In this document: one piece after another, positions 1 through 12,300 of the stretch
How positions within the stretch are numbered: the first letter of the stretch is position 1
How the letters are laid out: every line of letters starts with the position of its first letter
Assembly: GCA_933822405.4 (NCBI GenBank)
Contig: CAKOGP040000779.1
Location: forward strand, 324,291 to 388,290
DNA: 64,000 nt
Direction: 5' to 3'
Source of the DNA: Cylindrotheca closterium
Taxonomy: Eukaryota; Bacillariophyta; Bacillariophyceae; Bacillariales; Bacillariaceae
Translations under genes and position numbers: made by a program
The notes under the pieces: generated by a model
The model's input: the letters and a program-made list of their open reading frames with translations, nothing else
What the model was told of the DNA's origin: nothing
The model's database searches: none

Positions 1-320
1 GGATGCAACTTGCTACCATCTGGAGAGACGGTTGCAAAAGTGAAGCTCCCCTCGAGTTTGGCCAACATCTGATGAAGTTCTTCCACGGATTCCAGCCTAT
101 TCTTGATTTCCACCTGATTGACGGAATACAGTTTCAGACCAGGAGTCAGCATACTCCCGCTAAACAAACTATCCTCCCAGATATCTTCGATATAGAAATC
201 AGCAGCATCTTTTTCACTGGCTTCTTTTTTGCAAAATACCAATCCCATTTCCTCATGGACATGGTCTTTGTGAATAGTGATTGTCAATACATTCTTGGAC
301 AATCGGCTTGTGTATCTCAT
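1..320 (-). CDS. PDZ-like domain protein, 5' part only (runs off the window)
   Basis: The minus strand stays open for 106 codons from an ATG at 318-320 to the window edge, so there is no stop and the gene continues to the left. The start encodes MRYTSRLSKN. The downstream residues read like a PDZ fold: an MGLVF carboxylate-loop-like segment near residue 29, then a GLKLYSVNQVEI strand-turn-strand near 64-75, and a helix-like VEELHQMLAKLEG followed by the last strand SFTFATV. PDZ domains bind C-terminal peptides of partner proteins. The opposite-strand frame at 3-389 looks like its shadow. An upstream exon is possible because the ATG lies close to the divergent promoter. The domain call rests on pattern only. 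Confidence 0.5.
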   Translation of the reverse strand, partial: MRYTSRLSKNVLTITIHKDHVHEEMGLVFCKKEASEKDAADFYIEDIWEDSLFSGSMLTPGLKLYSVNQVEIKNRLESVEELHQMLAKLEGSFTFATVSPDGSKLH

Positions 321-1087
321 CTTGCTGTCTGTCGAGTATATCTCTATCTCTCTATAATAGATTCCGTTGTGTTTTACAAGTCGAGGTGAGTGTTTCAAAG
401 AGCTAGGCGACTCAAACACTTTAATAGGTTTTCTCCTGTCATTGCGGGTGCTATATCACCGGTACCGGTATCTTGCTACCCATTGGATCTTGACTCCAAG
501 GCATTTTCAAGATTCAAAAATGTCAACGGGTCATCCATGAGACTGAGTCGGGGATAAAATTGCGGGGATACAAAGGCGGGTTACACAAGTCGCGCGGAAC
601 TTCTAATTTCTGTTGGGGTTATGACCTTCGTAACCAATTAGCCTCTCCCTAATTGAATCGAATTCGCCACACGATATTCCGTTAAGAAAAAGATTCACAT
701 TCTAGTTGGGACTTTCGGAGCATCTATGTGCCTTTTTCCGAAAGGACCCTTATGCCGTTACAGATAACAAATGGAACGGATGGTTGCAGAAGATGTTAAA
801 GGAAACGCGGCTCTTTGACTTTGTTAAAAAATACGTATTTAAGTCTCCATCGGAAATCTGTCCAACAAGTAGAAGAACATTATGCCCGATCAGATTTAGC
901 TGCATTTTCAAGGATGCAGTATGTGAATGTATTGCAGATTATGCGGAACCAAATCTATCACCCCACCCCTACAGCACAGACAACGAAATAAGGAAGAACA
1001 CATTGCAATACGGTAGCAATCAAATCCTCCACCTCTGGAACCCAAAGACCAAGCAATAAATCAAGGGAAGAAGTACAAGAGTCAGTC
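321..1087. promoter_or_regulatory. Intergenic region between divergent genes
   Basis: This 767-base stretch separates the minus-strand PDZ-like gene from the plus-strand cyclase gene, so it should hold both promoters and 5' leaders. It contains a palindromic motif (ACCGGTACCGGTATC, 458-472) of a kind that recurs in other intergenic regions of the window. A 117-codon frame at 706-1059 has no recognisable protein character and probably lies in the leader of the cyclase gene. Confidence 0.4.
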
Positions 1088-4000
1088 ATGGATGCTGCGG
1101 CCAGCATGCGCGAAAACAGCATGATGCAGCAGAAAACGCAGCTCAGCGTTGTCAGGGAAAGGTTCAATTCTTCAGGCATTGACGACTCCTATCGCATTGA
1201 TGACTCTATTAATGAAGAGGCAGGTATACAAACGGTCAACGATCTCATGCGAATGAATGGCAGCAATCTTACGGGTAATAGACATTCGGCTGGTGGCAAC
1301 AACAACAATAAAGATGATGAGGCATACGATTCCATTACGGCCAATGAATCCAAGGGAGTGAATGCGTTAAAGACCATTATGTATCTGACGCTGTTATTCT
1401 CGGCCGTCACTGTGGCTACGGCGACCTATTGGTTTGTACAGGACGAGAAAGTACGCTTTTTGTCGTTGGAAATTGAGGCGATTGCGGGCGAAGCAGTCTC
1501 AGATGTCAATGCCTATTTGGATGGAATCTCAAGTCAATTGTATCAGATCAGCATGTCCTTTTCGTCGGAATATCAATCTTTATTTTCGGAGGAGGAAACT
1601 GATACCTCTTCATTATCATCATTATCCTCATGGGTCAATCTGACGTTACCCCATTTTGATCAGCGGATTAAGGATCATTCTTCCTCAGAACTTATCTTCT
1701 ACGCACCTCTGATTCCAGCCAGTTCGAACATTATCCTGAAAGAATGGACCAATTATTCCATTCAGAACCAAAATTGGATCGACGAAGCTCTGATGGAAAG
1801 GGGATGGGATGCAGTAACCACTCAGATACCCAACGAAATTTATTCCTATTCCACAGCCGTATCGAGATTTGACAATCTCCTGAATCGTGTGGTGGCCCCA
1901 ATATGGCAAGTTTCTCCAGTGCCAACGAACCGATCGATTATCAATCTGGACGTCTTGACCATTCCAGTGCTTTCAAATCTGCGACGCACCCTGTCTTCTT
2001 CTCCGAGCAAAGCAACAATGTCGGCATCCTATGACGCTCGTTTGTTAAGGAATTTCATCGAGAACGAGGAGGATGGGGAACAACAAGAAACAAGAATGGC
2101 ACCAATGAGCTTTCTCTCCGTGCCAGTCTTCAAGACATTTGATCGCACGAATAATCCATTTGGATATATGTTTGGCCTTGTCTCCTGGCATAGGGCTATA
2201 TCAGAGGCATTCCAAGATTCACATTTTGATATTTCGGTCAATGTCCAAGAAATGTGTGGCAACAACCAGAGTATGACCTTTTTGGTGCAGAATGGTGGAA
2301 TCGCACAGTATCAATTGCCGACTGACCCAGCCGCGGAACTGGTCGACGACCCCAACGTGGTGCAAGAGATCGATGTTCTGTTTGAAGGTTGCAACTTTCG
2401 CATGACTGTACATCCCATGGCAGGAGCCCAGGACAAGATCACCCGTGATATTCCATTTCTCGGTTTTATTATTGCTGCCTTGTTGTTGGTCTTTTTGGTT
2501 GTGGTGTTCTTCTATTACAACCGCCTCGTCAAGGAACGACAACACAAGCTTTTGTCGACAGCGAAACGATCCAACGCAGTGGTATCGTCGCTGTTTCCAG
2601 AAGCCGTTCAGAATCGACTCATGCAGGAAGTAGCCGGTGGCCCAGGTGACCGAAGACAAATCATCAAGAAAAGTGGATCCAGAGAAGATGTGTTTCAGGA
2701 AGAATCGAAAGATACGTTGGCGGGAGAAAGGAAAGGAAAGGCAATTGCGGATTTTTTCCCAGCCGTAACCATCATGTTTGCGGATATAGTAGGCTTTACA
2801 GCTTGGAGTAGTATGAGAGAACCGACTCAGGTATTTGAATTGCTAGAGTCTATTTACGGCGCGTTCGACGAAATCGCAAGGAAGCGACGAGTATTCAAGG
2901 TGGAAACGATCGGAGACTGTTACGTTGCAGTGGTCGGGCTTCCCGACCCTTGTGACGATCATGCTATTGTAATGGCGTAAGTTAATTACTTGCTTTCAAC
3001 TCCTGTTCACAACGTTACTGTTCTAATCCCTTGCTTCCTTCTTGAAGTCGATTTGCAAACGATTGCCGGGTAAAGATGAATGAGGTTGTCAGACAACTGG
3101 AAGTAACTTTGGGGCCCGATACTGCAGATCTTTGTATGCGGACTGGAATTCACAGTGGCCCAGTAACCGCAGGAGTTCTGAGGGGAGACAAGGCTAGGTT
3201 TCAACTCTTTGGAGACACGATGAATACGGTGAGTTTCCTATGACTTTTGCAGTTCGATGAGGAATGTTTTTGGATCATGCCTTGGTTCGCCTTGGAATTC
3301 TTTGACTTTGTTTTGATGACGGCTCCTCCTACCATGCGCTAACCACATTACGCAATCTTCTTAGACATCGAGAATCGAAACCACGGGAAAAGCCAACAAA
3401 GTTCATGTGTCCGAAACAACAGCAGCTTATCTAATGGATACTGGGAAAAAGCATTGGCTGGTGCTTCGAGAGGATAAAGTGACCGCAAAAGGTACGCATT
3501 CATGGTCAATTACATCTGCAAAGCGAGCTATATTCGAGGAACGCTCATGAAGACAATTTTTGTTTCTCTTCAGGCAAGGGGGAATTGACAACTTATTGGT
3601 TGCGTATCGCAAGAGCCAAGAGGGGGCAACGGAATACGCTGGCGTCCGAGTCTGAGGCAAAGTCTGTTGATGACGAGAGTATTGGCGCCGAACCCGCATC
3701 GCCGGTTCCTGCGAAGCAAGGCGATCTTTCGAATAAGGCAATGCGTTTAGTGGATTGGATTACAAACGAATTGGTCGAGCTGCTTGCAAGAGTCGCACTG
3801 AAAAGAGGCACGTTGCACTCATACCCCGATGCCCCAGCTGCTCTGGAACAATTGGAAGAGCAATCTGTGCGAAATTTGATTGCCAAAATGCCACTTGACG
3901 AGGTTGTCGACACCATCGATTTTCCTGCTTTCGATGCTGATCTCGCTGATTTCTTGATGATTAGCAAGCGAGGTGGTGGCGCGATTCTTGATGAAGCTGT

Positions 4001-5940
4001 CAAACAGGAGCTGCGTGACTATATCAAAACGATTGCAAGTATGTATACCGACAATCTATTCCACAACTTCGAGCATGCAAGGTGCGTATTTCCGAACCAT
4101 TTTACGCAAACTTTGTTCTGATGTTATAACTAACAATTTGCGCTGTCTTTCCAACAATACAGTCACGTTACAATGTCTGTTGTGAAGTTTCTGTCGCGAA
4201 TTAGCGCACCAGGGAACGAAGTTGATGTCAATGAAAATGCAATGAAGCTCCATGAGAGCACTTATGGTATTGCTTCTGATCCTCTTGCTCAATTTACGAT
4301 TGCACTATCAGCACTGATTCATGATGTCAAGCACCCTGGTGTTCCAAATTCCCGGTTGCTGAAAGATGACATGACACTTTCGGGACGTTACAAGAAGAAA
4401 AGCATGGCGGAACAACAATCGCTCGACAAAAGTTGGAAATTGCTTATGAATAAAAAATATACGAAATTGCGAAGAACAATCTATCAAACAACGTCCGAAT
4501 ATCAACGCTTCCGACAAGTGTTAGTGAATGCGGTTATGGCAACTGATATCATGGATAAAGCGATCGGGAAGACAAGGAAGGAACGGTGGGAAATGGCCTT
4601 TAGCAATGAGGCTCCAGCAGATCCTGTTTCGTTAATGAACCGAAGAGCCACTCTTGTGATTGAGCATCTTATCCAAGCATCTGATATTGCCCACACTATG
4701 CAACATTGGCATGTCTACAGAAAATGGAATGGTCGTCTCTTCGAAGAAATGTACAAGGTATGAACTGATAATTGTGCCATTGAATTGATGGAATTTCGTT
4801 GGAACTTATCGTGACATTTTCTTTTTTCAAAAGGCTTTCCAAAATAAGCGGGCTAACTCGAATCCAGCTCATAGCTGGTATGAAGGGGAGATCACCTTCT
4901 TTGATTTCTACATCATACCGCTGGCCAAGAAACTGAAAGAATGCGGGGTATTTGGGGTATCCAGTGACGAGCTTTTGAATTACGCGCAACAGAATAGACA
5001 AGAGTGGTCTCTGGATGGTAGGAAGGTTGTGACAAGTATGCTAAAGGCAATGAAATTGGAAACCGAGGGCCCAATCCGAGGCGTGTCGCGCTATTCAAGC
5101 AACGACACCTTGGGGAGTGCGTCGTTCCTATCACCTCCCAATAGTGGGGCCAAGCGTGGAAAAGCGGCAGCCATGAGGAATGCTCCTCTTCCAACGCTGA
5201 TGTCACCACCGGATTCTGGATCCAAGCGTGGAAGCGGAGCATCCTCCAGGAGGAATGCCGATCATTCTCCCACACGAGCATCTAGTGGCATGTCATCGAT
5301 GCGCGATCCCCGAGCATCCAGTGGAAAGTCAGAGGCCCGGGGTCGTCCAAGGGGAATCAGTGCCGGATCTTCGAATGACCTTTCAATGTCGTCTCTCCAT
5401 TCGGCAAACTCGAAAATCAATTTACTTATAGAAAGTACCAGCAATATGAATTTGGAAGACGACGACGACGAATTTGAAGACCTGCAGTATGACAGTGACC
5501 TGACGGAGGACTCGTATGCTCGAAAGGGCAAAGATTTGAATCTACCCCCAGATTTGACTGTGCTGATTGTTGATGATGACAATCTTAATAGGCGGCTTTT
5601 CATACGCGCGGTCATGGCTCTTGCTCCGACATGGATTGTAAGCGAATCCGAATCCATCGACGAAGCCCTTGATATGCTTGACAAAAGTGTAGACGGGTTT
5701 GATATCATTTTTATGGACCTTCACGATGGATCGGATATCGGAAACCTCTCGGGATCGGAGGCTGTCAAAGTGTTGCGGGAGAAGGGGTCGAATAGCATGA
5801 TCTTTGGGATGTCTGAAAGGGAAACAGAAGCTATCAACGACGACGCATTTGCCAACAAGCCTCTTCCTTTCGAACCAAACCCTCTTCTGAAAGAATTGAA
5901 CAAAATCATGTTGCAGAGTGGTGAATTTTCTGATTTTTAA
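1088..5940 (+). CDS. Receptor-type nucleotide cyclase / class I phosphodiesterase / response-regulator receiver fusion
   Basis: Six exons (1088-2976, 3048-3228, 3365-3491, 3574-4081, 4163-4757, 4834-5940) join in frame to 1468 residues. The order is: cytoplasmic N-terminus; membrane segment about 95-116; a roughly 335-residue outer region; membrane segment about 456-478; class III cyclase about 552-705; HD phosphodiesterase about 890-1130; Ser/Arg-rich linker; receiver about 1340-1460. Cyclase metal sites are the Asp of FADIVGFT (566) and the Asp of ETIGDCY (about 610). The Glu of KVET favours GTP, but Gln replaces the usual Cys in RFQLFGDT. The PDE has HNFEHASHV and HDVKHPG. The receiver keeps the acidic VDDD (from 1346), Asp1395 and Lys1442, so it could accept phosphate. 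It probably makes and degrades cyclic nucleotide at a membrane in response to an outside cue and a phosphorelay. A paralogue lies at 32870-37031 on the other strand. Confidence 0.9.
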
Positions 5941-6011
5941 ACTAACCTATTTCAACAAATATAACATTTATGGTGATGTATCTTCTTGGACACCGTTGAT
6001 TACTACTGGAT

Positions 6012-7510
6012 CTATGGACCACTTTTGATTGATCCGTACTCTGATGACGAGGATGGCAAAAAGGAGGTGGACTCCTCCTCTGGGTTTTGAATTCGTTTTG
6101 GTTGCTCCAACCGAACATTCAGAAAAGGAACGAGAAGCAGTAGAGCTAGAATTATGATCTGAAGCCAGTGAGCAGTGACCCAGCTTCCTTCACTGCAATT
6201 CACATCTTGTCCAGTGGTATAATCCTCAATTTTATGACAGTCTCCTTCAATCACCAAAGCCACTGGCGCGACCCCAAACTGTGTGAATCCAGAGATACAA
6301 AAGGATATCCCTGACAAGAATCCAAAAAATCGAAATCCCATTCGCCTGGACAGGGACGCGAAAAAGTAAGGGAACAGGAATGCTCGATATACTGCATATG
6401 CTGTAAAGCTGCCAATCATAACATGAGAACTGGACCCCGCCACCAATAGCCCGACTTGTTGTAGAATTCCCAAAGCAATAGTGACAACGGCCGTAGGAGC
6501 AAAGCCAACCGAGTCTAGCATGTATCCACTAAGTGGCGCTGCAATGATAGCACCGGCGTCTAGAAAACTAAGCCATCTGGTTAAAGTATGCTGCATCTCA
6601 GCATCAAAGATTCCTTGGTCTCCCAACTACATGAACAAAATAATATACTTTGAGCTCCCAGTTTTCGTGGATGTCGTCAGACCAGACTTTAGATTCATTG
6701 CAAACGCCATACTTGACTTACCTCGACCGTGACTGTCGCAATGTAAAAGTTCCCCCACCAGCTTGTCACAACAAAGAATATACATAGTCGCAAATATACT
6801 CCACTAGATAACTGATCAAAGAAGGATGCTTCTTTCAAATCCTTATCTGGATCATCGTCCCCTTTTTCCTTCTCCTCATTGGCATCATCGGACTTTGGAA
6901 TTTCATAAGGAGCATCCGGCCATAGTAACAGTGAGCCAATTGTTGATAGAAATACCAGCACACCTAGACCAGCAAAGAGTATCCGAAAGCCATAGCCGTG
7001 CTCCCAAATGATGTCCATCACTGGAAAGATTGCAAACGACAAGGTGATGGACTCGGCCACAATTCCCATGACAAAGTATCTTCGTTCTGCGAATATGTTT
7101 CCAATATGAAGCAAACACTGTTGGACCGATGGCCCACCAAAGGCCACGCAGCATATACCAAGAGCAAAGGTTGAAAAGGAAGATGCTGACGAAAAGATGG
7201 CCAATCCAATCGAAACAATGGCATTTGACAGAACCGAACAGGCTCTAGGACCAAACTTGTCCAACACCAGTCCCAAGAAAAGTGGCGCCACATAATTGAC
7301 AGCGGCAGCCAAGCCATATAGCTGAGTTGTTTGATCCAATGTAAGACCCGCTCCTCCGTTTTCAAGAGGTTCCACCAGCATAGATCCAGCAATTCCGGGC
7401 CAACCGATGATCAAACCAGCCGCCAAGGTGATCTGGACCATGGCAAAGATTACGAGTAGTACTCTCGCCACATAGGACTTTGGGGCTGGAGCAGATTTGT
7501 CTTCCGTCAT
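6012..7510 (-). CDS. Major facilitator superfamily transporter (SLC43-like)
   Basis: Two exons on the minus strand (7510-6722 and 6626-6012, intron GTAAGT...TAG) give 467 residues. The ATG at 7510 is chosen because the longer frame begins at a TTG. The protein has about 12 hydrophobic segments. A LDKFGPR loop follows the second or third helix (the MFS A-type signature position), an acidic and Lys-rich central loop lies around residues 210-240, and the second half carries DAEMQHTLTRW and GYMLDSVGF. The overall pattern resembles SLC43-type amino acid or nucleobase carriers, but the substrate cannot be read from the sequence. It is convergent with the cyclase gene, with only 71 bases between stop codons. 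Confidence 0.75.
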
Positions 7511-7829
7511 TCTAGGTGTCAATTGATTGGGGGAGTATTAGCTTTTGAAGAGGCTCCTTCGTTCAGCTGCACCATATACTGAATGCCAGCAGGTTTTTTC
7601 GGAACTCTTGAGATGTGAGCATATCACATCTTCCGCAAAGAATTCGGGATGTTTTGATAATATACAGTATATGTGAGCTCCAATCTCTCCCCTTCTCGTT
7701 TTCTCCCAGAATTACTTTTGTATCGTTCGTGCGTCCCCCTGTCCTCCTCATTTACATTCTTAGAAATTCATTGCATATCGTCACTTTCAACTTTTACGAT
7801 CGTTTATAGCACGGTAGGGATCCTCTGAA
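7511..7829. promoter_or_regulatory. Divergent promoter region, MFS transporter / dehydrogenase
   Basis: A 319-base spacer lies between two genes transcribed away from each other, so it probably serves both. No specific motif stands out beyond pyrimidine-rich stretches near 7680-7750. Confidence 0.35.
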
Positions 7830-8842
7830 ATGAAGATTCTTCCACTACTCGTTGCTTCGACACTGTTATTTTCACTTCTGGACATGTCATCTGCGTTGGC
7901 AAGGACTATCCTGATTACGGGTGCAACGGATGGTATCGGACAACACACAGCCAAGAAGTTGGCAGCTGATGGAAACATTCTGCTCGTTCATGGCCGACGA
8001 CCCAATGTTGGCGCTGATCTGGTCCAGGATTTGAAGACGCGAGGAGCCAAAGAGGTCTACTATTTCAATGCTGATCTATCCGATTTGGATCAAGTGCATG
8101 TTTTGGCGAAGGAAGTATCTGAGACTACCGAAGCCATTGATGTCCTGATCAACAATGCAGGTGTCTTTGATCCCACTCCAGCCCACAGCGTCCAAGGATA
8201 TGATATGACTTGGGCAGTCAATGTCATGACACCATTTCTACTGACTCGTAAACTTCTACCACTGGTTGCCAATTCAAAAGACGACTGCCCGCGCATTATC
8301 ACCACCTCTTCCATCAGTCAATCCTCGTCCTTACCCCCATTGGAGGAACTCTTTGAGACAAATGAAATTGCCAAGAGTGGACATAGAGCCTACAGTGATA
8401 GCAAACTCGGTGATTTGATGTTTACCGTCCAATTAGCCAAGATTCTGATGAAGAGTGCTGATGAAAAGTATCAAAAGATCAAGTGCTTGACCATGGATCC
8501 AGGAACGGTCAACACCAAAATGCTGCTTGCGGGATGGGGGGCATGCGGGTAAGTGTCTGATAGATATGATTGCTGCTTTCACACAGAAAGCGCTGCTTCC
8601 AAATGGAGTGCAAAAAATCATTGTCTGCTGTCTAACACTTCCATTAATATTTATAACATAGAATCGATGTGCGGGATGCCAACAACACCTACAAACTAGC
8701 AACTGAGTATGGTGCTAAACAAGAGTCTGGAACATACCACTTTGGGGGGAGAGGGTCGAGTGATGCTAAATCTGACGACAAGTTGAATTCATTGTGGAAA
8801 GCATTAGAGACCCATACTGGATGTACATATGATGACATATGA
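7830..8842 (+). CDS. Short-chain dehydrogenase/reductase with signal peptide
   Basis: Two exons (7830-8548 and 8662-8842) encode 299 residues, the usual size of a classical SDR plus a leader. Residues 1-24 are a hydrophobic signal sequence ending SALA. The Rossmann cofactor motif TGATDGIG is at 30-37, NNAG at 108-111, the catalytic Ser region TTSS at 158-161, and YSDSK (Tyr188, Lys192) completes the active site. HGRRPN after beta-2 suggests NADP(H), because Arg follows the strand. The closest textbook relatives are retinol-dehydrogenase and protochlorophyllide-reductase-like SDRs. The substrate is unknown. The leader implies entry to the ER or, in a diatom, the plastid route. Confidence 0.85.
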
Positions 8843-9336
8843 ATGCAATAGTAACAAGAAGTCTTCAGATATTCCCAGGAATATCTTTCTTTATCAGGTT
8901 GGAACCTTTACTTTCAAAGAGCCTCGTCTTTTAGCAAAAACGGCCGACCATGGATGGATGAATGGATCAATGAATGGAAATTTTCCACCGACAGACTGAT
9001 CAACACAATAAGGAGGAAAGGATTGATCCAGACGATCAAGCAAGATTCTTTGATGGTCTAACTTGCTTCACCAAGCATCTACTTTCTCGTGACATGAAAT
9101 ATAAAATATTAATTGTTATTGCATCACACTTTAACCATCTTTTGCTACCTTTTGCGGTGTACGCCGTACGCATGAAAGAGTGCTTTAAGATCCACGTTGC
9201 TAACCATGGCACGTCATCTGGATGAGAACTAAAAATTTCGAAGTCGAACCACTTTTTGCAACGATGACCCACCCATTTCTCATATTTCTCCGGACCCAAA
9301 ATCAAGCCAAAATATCATTTCCCCGCGAGCGGTAAT
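8843..9336. other. Intergenic region, no gene seen
   Basis: This 494-base stretch lies between the dehydrogenase stop and the first HA-repeat gene. It contains short repeats of the type ATGGATGGATGAATGGATCAATG at about 8949-8975 and no frame with protein character. It presumably holds the terminator of the upstream gene and the promoter of the HA gene. Confidence 0.4.
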
Positions 9337-12300
9337 ATGATGACACAAAGCATCATGATCACGAAGCCAGGCTGGAACGATAGGCTCCAACAGCTGATTG
9401 CCTACTATGAAGAGTATGGCGATTGCTTAGTTCCGATCGACTATGAAGAAGAGAAAGGACTTGGAAAGTGGGTTGAAACTCAACGTCGTGAGCGCCGAAA
9501 ACAAGTGCAAGGCAAACCATCAATCCTCAACACCACCCGTATCGCCGAATTGGAAAGTCTGAACTTCAATTGGGATCTGGAAGAGATGGAGAGAGATGAA
9601 GAATCTAGTTGGGGGAGTGCATTGTCGGAAGATGAACTTCCACGGGAAGGCTTGCTTGGAGGGGAAGACTATGAGGTTCTCTGGAATACCAAATTTGGCG
9701 AACTGAAGAAGCTCATGAAGGCAGATCATCCTTCAGGTGGCTTTGTGCTCACAAATGATTGCAGCCCTTCACTAGGGGGCTGGATCTTGCAACAGCGCCA
9801 CCAATACAGAATGAGACAATCTGGATTGGAAAGTCGTCTCACCGAAGAGAAAATTCAGAAACTTGAAGGAATCGGCTTTGAATTTGAAAACAATCATCTG
9901 TCAGACGGCGAAGGGGATGAATCAGACGGTGAAGGGGAAGAAACAAGTGATGATGAATACGAATCACAATCAATGGAGGTTGAAGAAGAGTCTGATTTGG
10001 ACAAGGAGGAAGAAAGTAATCCAATATGGGAAAACAGATTCAGCATGCTGGAGAGTCACATGAAAAAGTATTATCCGAAATCTCGTTTTCCCAATGGTGC
10101 CTATGTCGCCCCAAGTAAGTGTAGAAGGCTACTATCCAGCTGGGTTATGAACCAGAGGTATCACTATCGCTTGAAACAGACAGGAAGGGAGCGCACCAAG
10201 AAGCAACGACTTTCCAACGCCCAGATTCAAAAGCTTGAGAGCATCGGCTTTTTGTGGGAGGAAGAATCTGAATCCGAAGAAGGGGAAGAAGGAACGGCAG
10301 CGTGGGAAAACAAGTTCAACATGCTAGAGAAGCATATGAAAAGGCATTATCCAGAATCTCGCTTTCCAAATGGCGCCTATGTCGCTCCAAGCTCATGCAA
10401 AAAGCAACTAGCCGGGTGGGTTTCGAATCAAAGGTATTTCTATCGTTTGAAACAGAGGGGAGTGAAGGTAACCAAGAAACAGCAACTTTCCGACGCCCAG
10501 ATTCGTAAGCTCGAGAGTATTGGCTTTCTTTGGGAGGTTGAAGAAGATTCTGACTCGGACAAACTGAAACCATTGTGGGAATACAAATTCAACATGCTGG
10601 AGAAGCACATGAAGAGGCATTATCCAGAGTCTCGCTTTCCAAATGGTGCTTACGTCGCCGCAAGCAAGTGTAAAAAGTCTCTAGGCTGCTGGGTACAAAG
10701 TCAGAGGTATCGCTATCGTTTGAGACAGACGGGGAGGAAGCTTAACAAGAACCAGACACTTTCCGATGTCCAGATTAGAAAGCTCGAGAGCATCGGCTTT
10801 TTATGGGAGGATAACGACGAGGTTGACGAAGATTCTGAATTGGACGACGAGGAAAAGCTCAACCCAGCTTGGGAAAGCAAGTTCAAAATGCTGGAGAAGC
10901 ACATGAAAAAGCAGTATCCGGAGTCTCGCTTTCCAAATGGTGCTTATGTCGCTCCAAGCACGTGCAGCAACAAGCCACTAGCTCGCTGGGTACTGACTCA
11001 GAGGTATCACTATCGTTTGAAACAGGCGGGAAGGAATCTGGGCAAGAAACAGATACTTTCTGATGCCCAGATTCGAAGTCTCGAAAGTATCGGCTTTTTA
11101 TGGGAGGATCATGATGCGTGGAAGCCGAACGCTGAGTTTGGATCTGAAGCAGAGTCTAGCTCTGCGGCTGAAGAATCGAATGACGAGGTCGAATCTGAAT
11201 CCGAAGGAGACTCTAGCTCCGAGGCCGAAGATTCGAAAGACGAGTCCAGCTCCGAGTCTGAATCATCGGAAGATGATGATGAAGAGGATGATGCTGAGTC
11301 CGAAAAGGCGGGAAGGAGCACTTCCCGATGGGATGTCAAATTCAACATGCTAAAGGAACACATGGAAAAGAATTATCCGAAATCTCAATATCCAAATGGT
11401 GCCTATATCGCTCAAAGCAAGTGCAACAAGCAACTATCCTGTTGGGTTAGAAGCCAGAGGTATTACTATCGTTTGAGGCAAAATACAGGAAAGTTGGATA
11501 TCAAATCGCTTCGCGACGACCGGGTTCGAAAGCTCGAGAGTATTGGCTTTTTGTGGGAGGATAACGATGATTGGAGGCCCGAGCCAGAGTCTGAAGGCTG
11601 GAATCCTCCAGAGTCTGAGTCGGAATCAGAACCAGAAACTGAAGTGAGACCCAAGCCAGACCTGAACCAGGATAAATGGGACTTTAATTTTGATAGGCTG
11701 CAGAAGGTGATGAGTCGCCACTATCCGAATGGTGGTTACGTTGTGAAAAAAGCTTGTGGCGGGAGGAGGCTTTTCACTTGGTGTGGCAGGCAGAGATATC
11801 AATATCGTCGGAAACAAGCTGGATACGAAACCCCAATGACCGATGATCGTGTTGCAAAGTTGGAGAGCATCGGATTCTTTTGGGAAGAAGGTCAGCAACC
11901 CAACCGTACCAACAGAAACATGATGAACCCTCAAAGAGAACAAAAGGATCATGTGTCATCCCCTCAAGTCCAAAAGAAAGCAAACGGCGACCGCTATTGG
12001 GAGGTATGGTACGGTCAATACAAACGTCTTGTTCAACATATGCGGAGGAACTATCCAGCTTCGAAATATCCCAATGGAGCCTATGTGACCGCCGCTAAAT
12101 GTGAAAAACGATTGGGCACTTGGGTATTACATCAGCGCTCGCAACATCGTTCGAAAATTGCTGGCCAAGTATGCCAACTTACGGATGCACGCATTGAACA
12201 TTTGGAACGTATTGGCTTCCTCTGGGAGAAGGAGGAGACCGATGGAACGCCGAGATCACAGCCAAACAGCCGTCGTGTTGCTCAAGAGCCGGAAATCTCT

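Noticed and set aside
706..1059. 117-codon plus-strand frame before the cyclase gene
   Set aside because: It has no domain character, ends shortly before the cyclase ATG and most likely lies in the leader or promoter.
7511..7522. Longer start of the MFS transporter
   Set aside because: The upstream start is TTG; the first ATG in frame is at 7510.
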